Positions 38,277 through 47,166 of a stretch of DNA of 64,000 bases are shown piece after piece; position 1 is the first letter of the stretch, and every line of letters begins with the position of its first letter. A program made the position numbers and the translations under genes. Location of the stretch: the NCBI GenBank assembly GCA_016709845.1, contig JADJMA010000014.1:1-64000 (forward strand). Reading direction: 5' to 3'. The DNA is from Flammeovirgaceae bacterium. Lineage in GTDB: Bacteria; Bacteroidota; Bacteroidia; Cytophagales; Cyclobacteriaceae. A model generated the notes under the pieces. That model had not been told where the DNA came from. It ran no database searches and was given only the letters and a program-made list of their open reading frames with translations.

Positions 38277-38912
38277 ATGATGAAATCTGCACGATTCATA
38301 CCAGTAGGTTTAATAGTACTGATTGCAGCTACTCTTTTAGTTGGGTGCAAGGCCGGAGGCGATAATCCAGGGCGGGAGTATGCGCCAAACATGTATCACT
38401 CTGTGGCCTACGAGCCTCTGATCCAGATTATGGATGAAGACGCAGGCCGCTGGGTAAATTCATCGGATAAAGACCGGGGCGAATATTACAATTCGAATAA
38501 CTACAATCCTTTTAAGATGAATATGCGTTTACCGGCTCCCAATACAGTACGCAGAAATGTTCATGGGTGGCTTCCTTACCGGGCCGGAAACGATACTACC
38601 AGTTTGCGGTTAGCTAATAAACTCGTGAATCCATATGAGGCTTCACCTGCTATTTTAGAACAAGGAAAAGTACTCTACGAAATTTATTGCAAGCATTGCC
38701 ATGGCGCAAAAGGTATGGGTGACGGTAAAGTAGCGGATAAATATCCAGGCGTTGCGAATCTAAAGGGAGATGCGATTAAGGGAGTTACCGAAGGGCATAT
38801 ATTTCATGTGATTACTTACGGAAAGGGTTTGATGGGTGCGCATGGATCGCAAGTGAATGAGGAAGAGCGCTGGAAGATTGCCAAATACGTGAAGGAATTA
38901 CAAAAGAATTAA
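38277..38912 (+). CDS. actE: Alternative complex III subunit ActE (cytochrome c lipoprotein)
   Basis: A 211-aa monohaem cytochrome c with lipobox TLLVGC near residue 23 and haem motif CKHCH (about residues 139-143) in YEIYCKHCHGAKGMGDG. The likely axial Met is in the later GLMGAHGS loop. It accepts electrons from the ActA/ActB chain and passes them on to the oxidase. Start ATGATG is ambiguous by one codon. Confidence 0.93.
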   Translation: MMKSARFIPVGLIVLIAATLLVGCKAGGDNPGREYAPNMYHSVAYEPLIQIMDEDAGRWVNSSDKDRGEYYNSNNYNPFKMNMRLPAPNTVRRNVHGWLPYRAGNDTTSLRLANKLVNPYEASPAILEQGKVLYEIYCKHCHGAKGMGDGKVADKYPGVANLKGDAIKGVTEGHIFHVITYGKGLMGAHGSQVNEEERWKIAKYVKELQKN

Positions 38913-38935
38913 TACTTACTAGATATCAAACTAAA

Positions 38936-40282
38936 ATGATAGCGGACGAACAGTATATTTTTAAACCCGAAGCAAAAAGGAAACTTTTCATTTTGTTAGC
39001 GGTTGGAATACTCCTTTTTGTTATAGGAGTTTTTATGGCAATGAATAGTGGAGAACATGAAGCAGCAGGGGAGCATCATGGATCTTTGGAGATTACCAAA
39101 GATCTTGTGGCAAGTACCTCGACTGCCGCGGTTGCCGAAGAAACTTCCGGGCATCATGGAAGTCCCATCTGGCTCAAAAAGATTTATGCAGCCCTGTGGC
39201 ACAATAATATCTACTTTGCTGGCTTAGGCCTTATCGGATTGTTCTTTGTTGCCATTCAGTATGCATCACAGGCAGGATGGTCGACTCATATTAATCGAAT
39301 TCCGTTAGCCATGGGGCAGTGGATACCTGTTGCAGGTATACTTTCGCTCGTAATTTGGTTCGTTGCGAAAGGGGATTTATTCCATTGGACGCACCCCGAT
39401 TTATACAACATAGCTTCCCCTGATTATGATAAAGCCCTTGATCAAAAAAGTATTTATTTTTTCTGGTTGGGTGAGAAGGGTGGGTTTCCCGTATTCTTTA
39501 TTTTGAGAATGGTAATTTTCTTTGGCCTTTGGTACTGGTTTTTACTCTTAATTAAGAAACACATGCTTGCCGAAGACATTGATGGAGGCACACAACATTG
39601 GTATGCTGCCAGAAAATACTCGGCTATATTTCTCGTAATCTTCGCTGTTAGCTCTTCAGTAGCTGCCTGGGATTGGGTAATGAGTATTGACCCACACTGG
39701 TTTAGCACCATGTTTGGTTGGTATATCTTTGCCAGTTGGTGGGTTGCTGGGCTAGCCACTATTACCCTGATTGTTGTAAACCTTAAAGAGGCAGGCTATT
39801 TAAAAATGGTGAATTCAAATCACTTGCATGATCTTGGTAAATTCATTTTCGCCTTCAGTATTTTCTGGGCGTATATCTGGTTTAGTCAGTTCATGCTGAT
39901 TTATTATGCCAATATTCCTGAAGAAACGGTTTATTTCATCAATAAACTCAATAATGCGCCATATTCCTGGATATTTTATGTCAATCTGATTTTGAACTTC
40001 GTTCTTCCGTTCTTATTATTAATGACACGGGATTCCAAACGTCAAATGCCCATGTTATCGATCGTTTGCCTAATAGTTATCATTGGTCACTGGTTTGATT
40101 TTTACAACATGGTTACTCCTGGGGTTATGCAACATAATGGTGGGTTGGGCTTATTGGAAATTGGGTTAGCACTGGTATTCTTTGCGCTCTTCTTGTTTGT
40201 ATCACTAAGCGCGCTTTCTAAAATGCCTTTAGTGGCTAAGAATCATCCTATGGTAGAAGAAAGTTTGCATCACCAGGTTTAA
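38936..40282 (+). CDS. actF: Alternative complex III subunit ActF (NrfD-like)
   Basis: A 448-aa integral subunit homologous to ActC with about ten helices. The first helix KLFILLAVGILLFVIGVFMAM is followed by a His-rich periplasmic or cytoplasmic loop (GEHEAAGEHHGS, SGHHGSP). Conserved stretches include RIPLAMGQWIPVAG, AWDWVMSIDPHWFSTMFGWY and FWAYIWFSQFMLIYYANIPEE. Last act gene, 25 bp before coxB. Confidence 0.95.
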   Translation: MIADEQYIFKPEAKRKLFILLAVGILLFVIGVFMAMNSGEHEAAGEHHGSLEITKDLVASTSTAAVAEETSGHHGSPIWLKKIYAALWHNNIYFAGLGLIGLFFVAIQYASQAGWSTHINRIPLAMGQWIPVAGILSLVIWFVAKGDLFHWTHPDLYNIASPDYDKALDQKSIYFFWLGEKGGFPVFFILRMVIFFGLWYWFLLLIKKHMLAEDIDGGTQHWYAARKYSAIFLVIFAVSSSVAAWDWVMSIDPHWFSTMFGWYIFASWWVAGLATITLIVVNLKEAGYLKMVNSNHLHDLGKFIFAFSIFWAYIWFSQFMLIYYANIPEETVYFINKLNNAPYSWIFYVNLILNFVLPFLLLMTRDSKRQMPMLSIVCLIVIIGHWFDFYNMVTPGVMQHNGGLGLLEIGLALVFFALFLFVSLSALSKMPLVAKNHPMVEESLHHQV

Positions 40283-40307
40283 TTTGATACACGAATAATA
40301 CAAGTAT

Positions 40308-41396
40308 ATGATGAGTTTGATAATCGGTTTAGGGGTAGTATTGGTGCTGGTCATCCTATACCTGATTTTCCGGATCGGAAATCTGGTAGAATTGATCAAA
40401 GGGAAAAATGACGATGTTTCATCCTGGAACACAGTGAATGCCTATTTGATGATGATCTTCATGATAGGAAGTTTGGTTTTGTTTGTCTGGTACTCGGTGA
40501 CCTATTTTGATTCTTATAATTTGCCCGTGGCATCCGATCATGGCGTATTAACGGATTATTTATTTTGGGTAACGATGGGTATATCTGTGGTCGCCTTTGT
40601 TGTTATTAGTATCGCGATGTTTTGGTTTACCTTCAAGTTTCGTTATAACCCTGAAAGAAGAGCCTCCTTCATGGCCGATGATCATAGACTTGAAATTGTT
40701 TGGACGCTCATTCCAGCAGTCGTGTTGGCTCTGTTAATTTTTACTGGACTTCGCGCCTGGAGTGACATTACCGGCCCCGCATCAAAAGATGCCGTAGTGA
40801 TTGAACTTGTTGGTCAGCAATTTTTATGGACGGCCCGGTACCCAGGGGTCAAAGACAGTCAGTTAGGTAAGCAAAATTATAAACTGATTGATGCCTCCAA
40901 TGAATTTGGTTTAGACCTTTCCGACAAAAATACTTTCGATGATTTCAAATCTCTTGAACTTCATTTACCTAAGGGTAGAGAGGTACAGTTAATGATTCGT
41001 GCGAAAGATGTTTTACACAGTGTGTTTCTTCCTCACTTCCGTGTGAAAATGGATGCTGTACCGGGTATGTCCACTACTTTCAAGTTTACACCCACTAAGT
41101 CTACGGCCGACATGCGCGCGGAGACGGGTAATCCAAATTTCAATTATGAAATGGCCTGTGCAGAAGTTTGTGGGCGCGGTCACTTTTCCATGCGTTTTCC
41201 GGTGTTTGTTCATGATACCTATGAAGATTATGAAAAGTGGATGGCGTCTCAAGAGGCCTGGTTAAAACAAAATCCAGAATATTTACAGCGTGTTCCTGCT
41301 TCGCTAAGAGAAGCAGCCATGATCAAAGCCGGTATTCCCATGGATAGTGAAGCGGCCATTATGGCTTCACCCGTTTCAGTGACAGCTAAATTTTAA
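40308..41396 (+). CDS. coxB: Cytochrome c oxidase subunit II
   Basis: A 362-aa subunit with the CuA electron-entry site. Three hydrophobic segments occur, the first at the N-terminus (LIIGLGVVLVLVILYLIFRI), before the cupredoxin domain. VELVGQQFLW and the CuA ligands CAEVCGRGHFSM (C-x3-C-x3-H-x2-M) with an upstream His in VLHSVFLPHFR are all present. No fused cytochrome c domain is visible, so ActE or another cytochrome may donate electrons. Directly follows the act genes, consistent with an ACIII-oxidase supercomplex. Confidence 0.96.
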   Translation: MMSLIIGLGVVLVLVILYLIFRIGNLVELIKGKNDDVSSWNTVNAYLMMIFMIGSLVLFVWYSVTYFDSYNLPVASDHGVLTDYLFWVTMGISVVAFVVISIAMFWFTFKFRYNPERRASFMADDHRLEIVWTLIPAVVLALLIFTGLRAWSDITGPASKDAVVIELVGQQFLWTARYPGVKDSQLGKQNYKLIDASNEFGLDLSDKNTFDDFKSLELHLPKGREVQLMIRAKDVLHSVFLPHFRVKMDAVPGMSTTFKFTPTKSTADMRAETGNPNFNYEMACAEVCGRGHFSMRFPVFVHDTYEDYEKWMASQEAWLKQNPEYLQRVPASLREAAMIKAGIPMDSEAAIMASPVSVTAKF

Positions 41397-41413
41397 TTAA
41401 AGATATTCTAAGC

Positions 41414-43294
41414 ATGGCAACAATAGATATACATCCACAAACGACCACACACCACGATGACCATGGCCATGATGACCATGAACATCATGGAAATTTCTGG
41501 ACTAATTATGTTTTTTCCGAAGATCATAAGGTAATTGCAAAGCAATTCCTGATAACTGGTATGGTGTGGGCGCTGATAGGCGGTACCTTGTCGGTTTTGT
41601 TTCGTTTACAACTAGGCTTCCCAGAAGCGGATTTATCTTGGTTGAAACCCATATTGGGTGGCTGGTTGACACCAGAGGGAAAAATTGACCCTGAATTTTA
41701 TTTGGCTTTGGTAACGATGCATGGAACCATCATGGTATTCTTTGTGCTTACTGCCGGATTGAGTGGTACATTTAGTAACTTCTTGATTCCACTTCAAATA
41801 GGCGCTCGCGATATGGCGAGTGGTTTTATGAACATGTTGTCATACTGGTTCTTCTTTGCATCCAGTGCAATTATGTTCACTTCATTATTCATATCTACCG
41901 GCCCAGCCTCCGGAGGCTGGGTAATCTATCCGCCTTTAAGCGCATTGCCACAGGCTATGAGCGGCTCGGGCTTGGGTATGACGTTATGGCTTGTAGCAAT
42001 GGCATTGTTTATTGTGAGCTCGTTGTTGGGGGGCATCAATTATATCACAACAATAATAAACTTGCGAACTAAAGGAATGTCTTTTACAAAGCTTCCATTA
42101 ACCATTTGGGCGTTTTTCTTTACGGCTATTATAGGTCTACTGTCCTTTCCGGTATTATTCGCTGCAGCCTTGTTATTAATTTTTGATCGTAGTTTCGGTA
42201 CAAGTTTCTACCTCTCCGATATTTATATTGGAGGTGAGGCGCTGCCCAATCAGGGTGGAAGTCCGATTCTGTTTCAGCATTTATTCTGGTTCCTGGGCCA
42301 TCCGGAAGTTTACATTGTGTTATTACCGGCATTAGGTATTACCTCAGAAATTATTTCTACCAATTCGCGCAAGCCGATTTTTGGATACAAGGCAATGGTG
42401 GGTTCTATGATGTTTATTACAATTCTATCGTTTGTTGTATGGGCTCATCACATGTTTGTAACAGGTATGAATCCATTTTTAGGATCTATTTTCACCATAC
42501 TCACACTGATTATTGCGGTGCCTTCGGCCGTTAAGATTTTTAATTATGTGACTACTCTTTGGAAAGGTAATATTCGGTTTACTGCTGCTATGTTGTTTTC
42601 CATCGGTATGGTTTCATTCTTCCTTACGGGTGGTATCACCGGCATTTTTGTTGGTAACTCAGCAATCGATATTCAATTGCATGATACGTACTTTATAGTA
42701 GCGCACTTTCACTTGGTAATGGGCAGTGCCTCATTCTTTGGTATGTTGGCTGGTGTTTACCATTGGTTCCCTAAAATGTTTGGTCGTATGATGAATGAGA
42801 AACTAGGCTACATCCATTTCTGGATAACCTTTGTAGGTGTCTACCTGGTGTTCTTCCCTATGCATTACATTGGTATTGCTGGCTTTCCAAGACGTTATTA
42901 TAGCTGGACCAACTTTGAAACCTTCAGTGGTTTTGCTGACTTGAACATGTTAGTGAGTGCTGCAGCCATCATGACCTTAACAGCCCAGTTTATTTTCTTG
43001 TTCAATTTTATCTACAGCATTTTCCGTGGTAAAGTGGCTCCCGCTAATCCTTGGGGTTCGAATGCACTGGAATGGACAACTCCAAGACACCCAGGACACG
43101 GTAATTGGCCTGGTGAGATTCCAACTGTATATCGTTGGCCTTATGATTACAGTAAACCCGGTGCAAAAGATGATTTTATCCCTCAGAACATTCCGTACTC
43201 AGAAACACCAGAATCCAATCTTCCTCATGAGAATGAGCTTATTAAGTTAGAGATGAATGAAGGAGTTATAGTGGCTGAGGATAATAAGCACTGA
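41414..43294 (+). CDS. coxA: Cytochrome c oxidase subunit I
   Basis: A 626-aa catalytic haem-copper subunit. Twelve core helices with LVTMHGTIMVFF (low-spin haem His), FWFLGHPEVYIVLLPALGI (CuB His and Tyr crosslink; HPEVY), VWAHHMFVTGM and IVAHFHLVMGSASFFGM. The first 29 residues are rich in His and Asp (eight His), possibly metal binding. C-terminal extension ends EDNKH. Followed by a large hairpin and then ctaB. Confidence 0.97.
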   Translation: MATIDIHPQTTTHHDDHGHDDHEHHGNFWTNYVFSEDHKVIAKQFLITGMVWALIGGTLSVLFRLQLGFPEADLSWLKPILGGWLTPEGKIDPEFYLALVTMHGTIMVFFVLTAGLSGTFSNFLIPLQIGARDMASGFMNMLSYWFFFASSAIMFTSLFISTGPASGGWVIYPPLSALPQAMSGSGLGMTLWLVAMALFIVSSLLGGINYITTIINLRTKGMSFTKLPLTIWAFFFTAIIGLLSFPVLFAAALLLIFDRSFGTSFYLSDIYIGGEALPNQGGSPILFQHLFWFLGHPEVYIVLLPALGITSEIISTNSRKPIFGYKAMVGSMMFITILSFVVWAHHMFVTGMNPFLGSIFTILTLIIAVPSAVKIFNYVTTLWKGNIRFTAAMLFSIGMVSFFLTGGITGIFVGNSAIDIQLHDTYFIVAHFHLVMGSASFFGMLAGVYHWFPKMFGRMMNEKLGYIHFWITFVGVYLVFFPMHYIGIAGFPRRYYSWTNFETFSGFADLNMLVSAAAIMTLTAQFIFLFNFIYSIFRGKVAPANPWGSNALEWTTPRHPGHGNWPGEIPTVYRWPYDYSKPGAKDDFIPQNIPYSETPESNLPHENELIKLEMNEGVIVAEDNKH

Positions 43295-43310
43295 TAAAAA
43301 TAGAATCTTG

Positions 43311-43372
43311 ACCCAAACAGCGACCCGAGGATTTCATAAGCTTTGCTTATCTACTCTGGTCTCTGTTTGGGT
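43311..43372 (+). other. Long three-tier hairpin between coxA and ctaB
   Basis: Nested inverted repeats: ACCCAAACAG (43311-43320) with CTGTTTGGGT (43363-43372); GACCCGAG (43322-43329) with CTCTGGTC (43354-43361), one mismatch; and ATAAGC (43336-43341) with GCTTAT (43345-43350). The result is one near-continuous stem of about 62 nt. No T-tract follows, so a processing or attenuation element is more likely than a terminator. Confidence 0.75.
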
Positions 43373-43451
43373 TCTACTGTCACATTTGGAATTCAGTCTT
43401 TGTTATTTCTGAGACTTAAAACAAATTCTGTAAACGGGTTAATGTGTTAAT

Positions 43452-44348
43452 ATGAATTCGAGTACTTCAACTATCTCCGTAATAACAATGGCCCTTATTA
43501 AGTTAAGAGCCTTTACTGAGTTATTGAAGCCGAGGTTGTCCTTGCTGGTTGCGTTTTCTTGCGCCTTTGGTTATGGATTGGCCAGTCATGGCAATATAAA
43601 TTGGACAACCCTTTTCATACTCACTTTTTCAGGATTTCTACTTTCGGGAGCTTCCGTTACTATCAACCAAATTATTGAAAAAGACCTTGATTGTTTAATG
43701 AAGCGAACCTTAAACCGGCCTTTGCCAACGGGAAGAATAACCGTAAATGAAGCAACTGCTTTTGCTATCTTATGTTTGCTTGTTAGCCTGGTGTTGCTCT
43801 GGGTGTTCACCAATCCGCTTACTGTTGCGCTTTCATTTGTTTCTATGGTGTTGTATAGCTTTGTTTATACTCCACTGAAGCGGGTAGGTCCAATCGCTGT
43901 TTTTGTAGGTGCAATTCCTGGAGCTCTACCTCCTTTGTTGGGTTGGGTAGCTGCAACGGGGGCAATTTCATACGAGGCGTTAATAATTTTTGGAATTCAG
44001 TTTATCTGGCAGTTTCCACACTTCTGGGCAATTGCGTGGGTGTCGGATGATGATTATAAAAAGGCCGGATTTAAATTACTACCTTCTGGAGGAGGCAAAG
44101 ATCATAATACCTCCATTCAAATAACGATCTATACTTTATTCTTAATTCCGTTGGGGCTATTACCTGCTAAATTTGGAATTACCGGTTTAGACTCAGCGAT
44201 AGTGGCTACGGTATGCGGAGTAGCCTTTTTAGCTCAGACCCTTTCATTAATGAAAACAGGTAGTAGGCAGTCCGCTTTACGAATAATGTTTGGTTCGTTT
44301 TTATACCTGCCTATTGTGCAGATCGCTTACTTGTTGGATAAAATTTAA
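43452..44348 (+). CDS. ctaB: Protohaem IX farnesyltransferase (haem O synthase)
   Basis: A 298-aa UbiA-family membrane enzyme that farnesylates haem B to haem O for the oxidase. It has the prenyl-diphosphate motif NQIIEKDLDCLMKRTLNRPLP (NxxxDxxxD-like, about residues 73-93), the second FWAIAWVSDDDYKKAGF Asp-rich motif, and about nine helices. The start could also be the internal ATG at 43488 (MALIKLRAF). Position between coxA and subunit III is typical. Confidence 0.95.
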   Translation: MNSSTSTISVITMALIKLRAFTELLKPRLSLLVAFSCAFGYGLASHGNINWTTLFILTFSGFLLSGASVTINQIIEKDLDCLMKRTLNRPLPTGRITVNEATAFAILCLLVSLVLLWVFTNPLTVALSFVSMVLYSFVYTPLKRVGPIAVFVGAIPGALPPLLGWVAATGAISYEALIIFGIQFIWQFPHFWAIAWVSDDDYKKAGFKLLPSGGGKDHNTSIQITIYTLFLIPLGLLPAKFGITGLDSAIVATVCGVAFLAQTLSLMKTGSRQSALRIMFGSFLYLPIVQIAYLLDKI

Positions 44349-44360
44349 TGTGAAATAGAT

Positions 44361-44954
44361 ATGGAGAAGTCAGTGTCAGCAGATTTTAAAATAGTAGAAG
44401 AACCCAGGAAAATCTTGGCCATGAATCCAAAGAAATTTGCGATGTGGCTATTTATCGGAAGTGTAGGAATGTTATTTGCCGCACTTACCTCGGCTTATAT
44501 AGTACGGCAGGCCGAAGGCAATTGGTTGTATTTTGACCTTCCCCAAATATTCACAATATCTACCGTGGTGATTGTGCTAAGCAGTATCACCATGCAATGG
44601 GCGTATTGGTCCGCAAAAAAAGATAATCTTTCGATGGTAAAGATTATGGTAACAATAACTAGCCTATTGGGTCTCGTGTTTCTGGTGCTTCAGTTTGAGG
44701 GTTGGAAGGCATTGGTAGCTGAGCAGGTTTATCTGGTGGGTAATCCTTCAGGCTCGTTTCTATATATCATTTCAGGCCTGCATGGACTCCATCTGGTCAG
44801 TGCAGTCATTTACCTGCTAATTGTATTGGTTTCTACCTATCGCTATAAGGTTCATTCGCAGAATTTATCCCAGATTGAAATGTGTACAACATACTGGCAT
44901 TTTTTGGGCGGCCTTTGGCTATATTTGTTTGTATTCCTATTATTGTATCGATAA
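44361..44954 (+). CDS. Cytochrome c oxidase subunit III, first copy
   Basis: A 197-aa CoxC/CyoC-type subunit with five helices (KFAMWLFIGSVGMLFAALTSAY first). The SGLHGLHLVSAVIYLL and TYWHFLGGLWLYLFVFLLLY stretches are the family's conserved His/Trp helices. A second subunit III gene follows 25 bp later. In Bacteroidota two such genes occur as a pair, this shorter one probably corresponding to the N-terminal part of a duplicated subunit. Confidence 0.9.
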   Translation: MEKSVSADFKIVEEPRKILAMNPKKFAMWLFIGSVGMLFAALTSAYIVRQAEGNWLYFDLPQIFTISTVVIVLSSITMQWAYWSAKKDNLSMVKIMVTITSLLGLVFLVLQFEGWKALVAEQVYLVGNPSGSFLYIISGLHGLHLVSAVIYLLIVLVSTYRYKVHSQNLSQIEMCTTYWHFLGGLWLYLFVFLLLYR

Positions 44955-44979
44955 AAGATTTAAAACATAATTACTGATT

Positions 44980-45726
44980 ATGGCACATAGTACAGCCACT
45001 GCAGCACAAGGACAAAGCGTTTGGGATGGCGGAGTTTCACCCATGGGCGCCAGCTATGGCAAGCTCATGATGTGGTTCTTTCTACTTTCTGATACATTCA
45101 CTTTTTCTAGTTTGCTGATCACGTATGGATTGATTCGTTCCTCCCACCCGACATTTGAAGGGCTTGTTGATTCATTTAAATTCTCTACTGAATACTGGCC
45201 TATTCCTGAAAAGGTTTTTGAGGCTATTCCGTTTTACCATGGAATGCCGCTGCCTTTAGTGTTCGTTGGTTTCATGACTTTTGTCCTTATCATGAGTTCT
45301 GTAACTATGGTATTGGCCGTTGAAGCTGGCCATCGTATGGATAAAAGGGCTGTTGAAAAATGGATGCTCTGGACAATTGTAGGAGGTATTACTTTCCTCA
45401 GCTGCCAAGCTTGGGAGTGGAGTCACTTTATTCATGGTGCTCTTTCTGGCGATGCTGTGGCTGAAGGAACGCAGTATTTTGGTGCTAGTTTGAAACAAAA
45501 TCAATATGGTCCACAAGCTTTTGCAGATTTCTTTTTCTTTATTATTGGCTTCCACGGTTTCCACGTTTTTAGTGGGGTTTTGTTAAACTTCCTGATTTAT
45601 TATAATACCGTTACCGGAATTTATCAGCGCAGAGGCCATTATGAAATGGTGGAGAAGGTAGGTTTGTATTGGCACTTTGTGGATTTAGTTTGGGTATTTG
45701 TATTTACATTCTTTTATCTGGTTTAA
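44980..45726 (+). CDS. Cytochrome c oxidase subunit III, second copy
   Basis: A 248-aa subunit III with seven helices. The first helix KLMMWFFLLSDTFTFSSLLITYG is followed by a periplasmic loop, FVLIMSSVTMVLAVEAGHR, IIGFHGFHVFSGVLLNFLIYY and the C-terminal GLYWHFVDLVWVFVFTFFYLV, which are hallmarks of the family (HGFHV, WHFVDxVW). It supports proton uptake and stability of subunit I. 15 bp before subunit IV. Confidence 0.94.
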   Translation: MAHSTATAAQGQSVWDGGVSPMGASYGKLMMWFFLLSDTFTFSSLLITYGLIRSSHPTFEGLVDSFKFSTEYWPIPEKVFEAIPFYHGMPLPLVFVGFMTFVLIMSSVTMVLAVEAGHRMDKRAVEKWMLWTIVGGITFLSCQAWEWSHFIHGALSGDAVAEGTQYFGASLKQNQYGPQAFADFFFFIIGFHGFHVFSGVLLNFLIYYNTVTGIYQRRGHYEMVEKVGLYWHFVDLVWVFVFTFFYLV

Positions 45727-45741
45727 TAAAAGTTAACGCAT

Positions 45742-46068
45742 ATGGCACATCATTCTTACGAACCTCAGGTTACTGTACTTCCTCCTAATAAGGAAAAAAT
45801 TAAAAAGCTCTGGACTGTAGCCGGCATTTTAGGAGCCGTTACCTGTGTGGAGTTTATCATAGCATTCTCTATGCCGCATGGAGCGGCAAAAACTTCTTTG
45901 TTTGTAATCCTCACGATTGTGAAGGCTGGCTACATTGTAGGTGAATTCATGCACCTGAAGTATGAAGTTAAAGTTTTGTTTTGGGCTGTTCTTCTACCTA
46001 TTGTACTTATTATATGGATGCTCATTGCTTTTATTTATGAAGGAATGAAAATGCCTGTCTTTAACTAA
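45742..46068 (+). CDS. Cytochrome c oxidase subunit IV (prokaryotic type)
   Basis: A 108-aa small subunit with three helices: LWTVAGILGAVTCVEFIIAF, SLFVILTIVKAGYIVGEFMHLKYE and LFWAVLLPIVLIIWMLIAFIYEG. The GYxVxxFMHLK segment is typical of CoxD/CyoD-like subunit IV. Last gene before the strong terminator at 46088. Confidence 0.9.
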   Translation: MAHHSYEPQVTVLPPNKEKIKKLWTVAGILGAVTCVEFIIAFSMPHGAAKTSLFVILTIVKAGYIVGEFMHLKYEVKVLFWAVLLPIVLIIWMLIAFIYEGMKMPVFN

Positions 46069-46087
46069 CCCTTTCAAAATATAATTT

Positions 46088-46125
46088 AAAAGAAGGCTAA
46101 AGTGATGAACTTTAGCCTTCTTTTT
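46088..46125 (+). terminator. Strong intrinsic terminator within the cox cluster
   Basis: A perfect 13-bp stem, AGAAGGCTAAAGT (46091-46103) with ACTTTAGCCTTCT (46109-46121), extended by A/T pairs and a T5 tail. It lies 20 bp after subunit IV and only 18 bp before the next ATG, so downstream assembly genes depend on read-through or an unseen promoter. Confidence 0.9.
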
Positions 46126-46142
46126 ATGTTGCCCTTATCATC

Positions 46143-46631
46143 ATGTCAAAAAAATTTATCTACCTGTTATTAGCATTGATTCTCCCTGTAGGCGTTTTTA
46201 TTTTCCTAAGGTCGTTCGGCAAAAACGAATTTGCTATACCGATTTATTACGAGCACGGGGTTGAAGACCAAAGGCCGGGTTGCCTGTATGCGTACTCAGC
46301 ACCTTACCGTGTACCGGATTCGATTATGCTTCAAATAGGAAGAACCACCAATAAACCAGTTTTGTTGATGGCTGACACCTCATCAAGAGTGATAGTTGGA
46401 TTAAAACGCATGGCCGAAGAGTTTGAGCCAACGGACTTTCAACTTCTATATTCAGGTAATGACAGTGCCACCTGGGATCACTGGTGTGCTTGCTTTTTCT
46501 TTCTTCATAAACCCTGGACAGCAGTGCTGATCGATTCAGAGAATCGCATACGAGGATATTACTCACCGAACACACGTGAAGAAACAGATCGCATGATTGT
46601 TGAAATGAAAATTTTACTAAAGAAATACTAG
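46143..46631 (+). CDS. SCO1-like protein without the copper motif
   Basis: A 162-aa membrane-anchored, thioredoxin-fold-like protein with an N-terminal helix FIYLLLALILPVGVFIFLRS. The C-terminal HKPWTAVLIDSENRIRGYYSPN matches the tail of SCO/SenC proteins. The CxxxC copper motif is missing; the cysteines seen (one near residue 43, and WCAC near 118) are not in the SCO arrangement. Its position before a DUF420 gene is where an SCO gene usually lies, so it may be a diverged copper or assembly chaperone for CuA. Function not certain. Confidence 0.65.
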   Translation: MSKKFIYLLLALILPVGVFIFLRSFGKNEFAIPIYYEHGVEDQRPGCLYAYSAPYRVPDSIMLQIGRTTNKPVLLMADTSSRVIVGLKRMAEEFEPTDFQLLYSGNDSATWDHWCACFFFLHKPWTAVLIDSENRIRGYYSPNTREETDRMIVEMKILLKKY

Positions 46632-46632
46632 G

Positions 46633-47148
46633 ATGCCAGCCAGTAAAATATCCCAGAGATTAATTATTGGGTTATCGATAGCCATTCCACTATTTGTGGC
46701 GATTCTCTTTAGGGTGAAGATACAGGGGTATGACTTGCATTTTTTGCCACCTATTTACGCTACGATAAACGGGCTAACCGCGGTGTTACTTTTGGTGGCT
46801 GTGTTTGCCATTAAAAATGGGAAAAGAAAACTTCATGAGAACCTGATGAAGATCTGTATAAGTTTATCAGTGACATTTCTGATTATGTACGTTTTATACC
46901 ACATGACCAGCGACTCAACTTCGTATGGAGGAACGGGCACGTTGAAAATTGTTTATTATTTTATTCTGATAAGCCACATTCTGTTATCGGTGATGGTTGT
47001 TCCTTTTGTTCTAATTACCTTTTCTAGGGCCCTTAATGGTGATTTTGAAAAGCATAAGGCTTTGGCTAAATTTACATTTCCAATTTGGCTCTACGTAGCG
47101 CTGACAGGTGTTGTTGTTTACATTATGATTAGTCCCTACTATGTTTAG
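46633..47148 (+). CDS. DUF420 (CtaM-like) oxidase assembly protein
   Basis: A 171-aa membrane protein with five helices beginning LIIGLSIAIPLFVAILFRVKI. It has the family's INGLTAVLLLVAVFAIKNGKRKLHENLMKICI segment (read as two halves), a YHMTSDSTSYGG loop and SHILLSVMVVPFVLITF. The DUF420 family includes CtaM, needed for haem A oxidase maturation. One base separates it from the SCO-like gene. Confidence 0.88.
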   Translation: MPASKISQRLIIGLSIAIPLFVAILFRVKIQGYDLHFLPPIYATINGLTAVLLLVAVFAIKNGKRKLHENLMKICISLSVTFLIMYVLYHMTSDSTSYGGTGTLKIVYYFILISHILLSVMVVPFVLITFSRALNGDFEKHKALAKFTFPIWLYVALTGVVVYIMISPYYV

Positions 47149-47166
47149 TAAATCAGTTGTAATAAA

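Noticed and set aside
44361..45726. Two subunit III genes as a broken single gene
   Set aside because: Each has its own start, intact frame and separate conserved C-terminal WHF helix, so they are a pair and not fragments.
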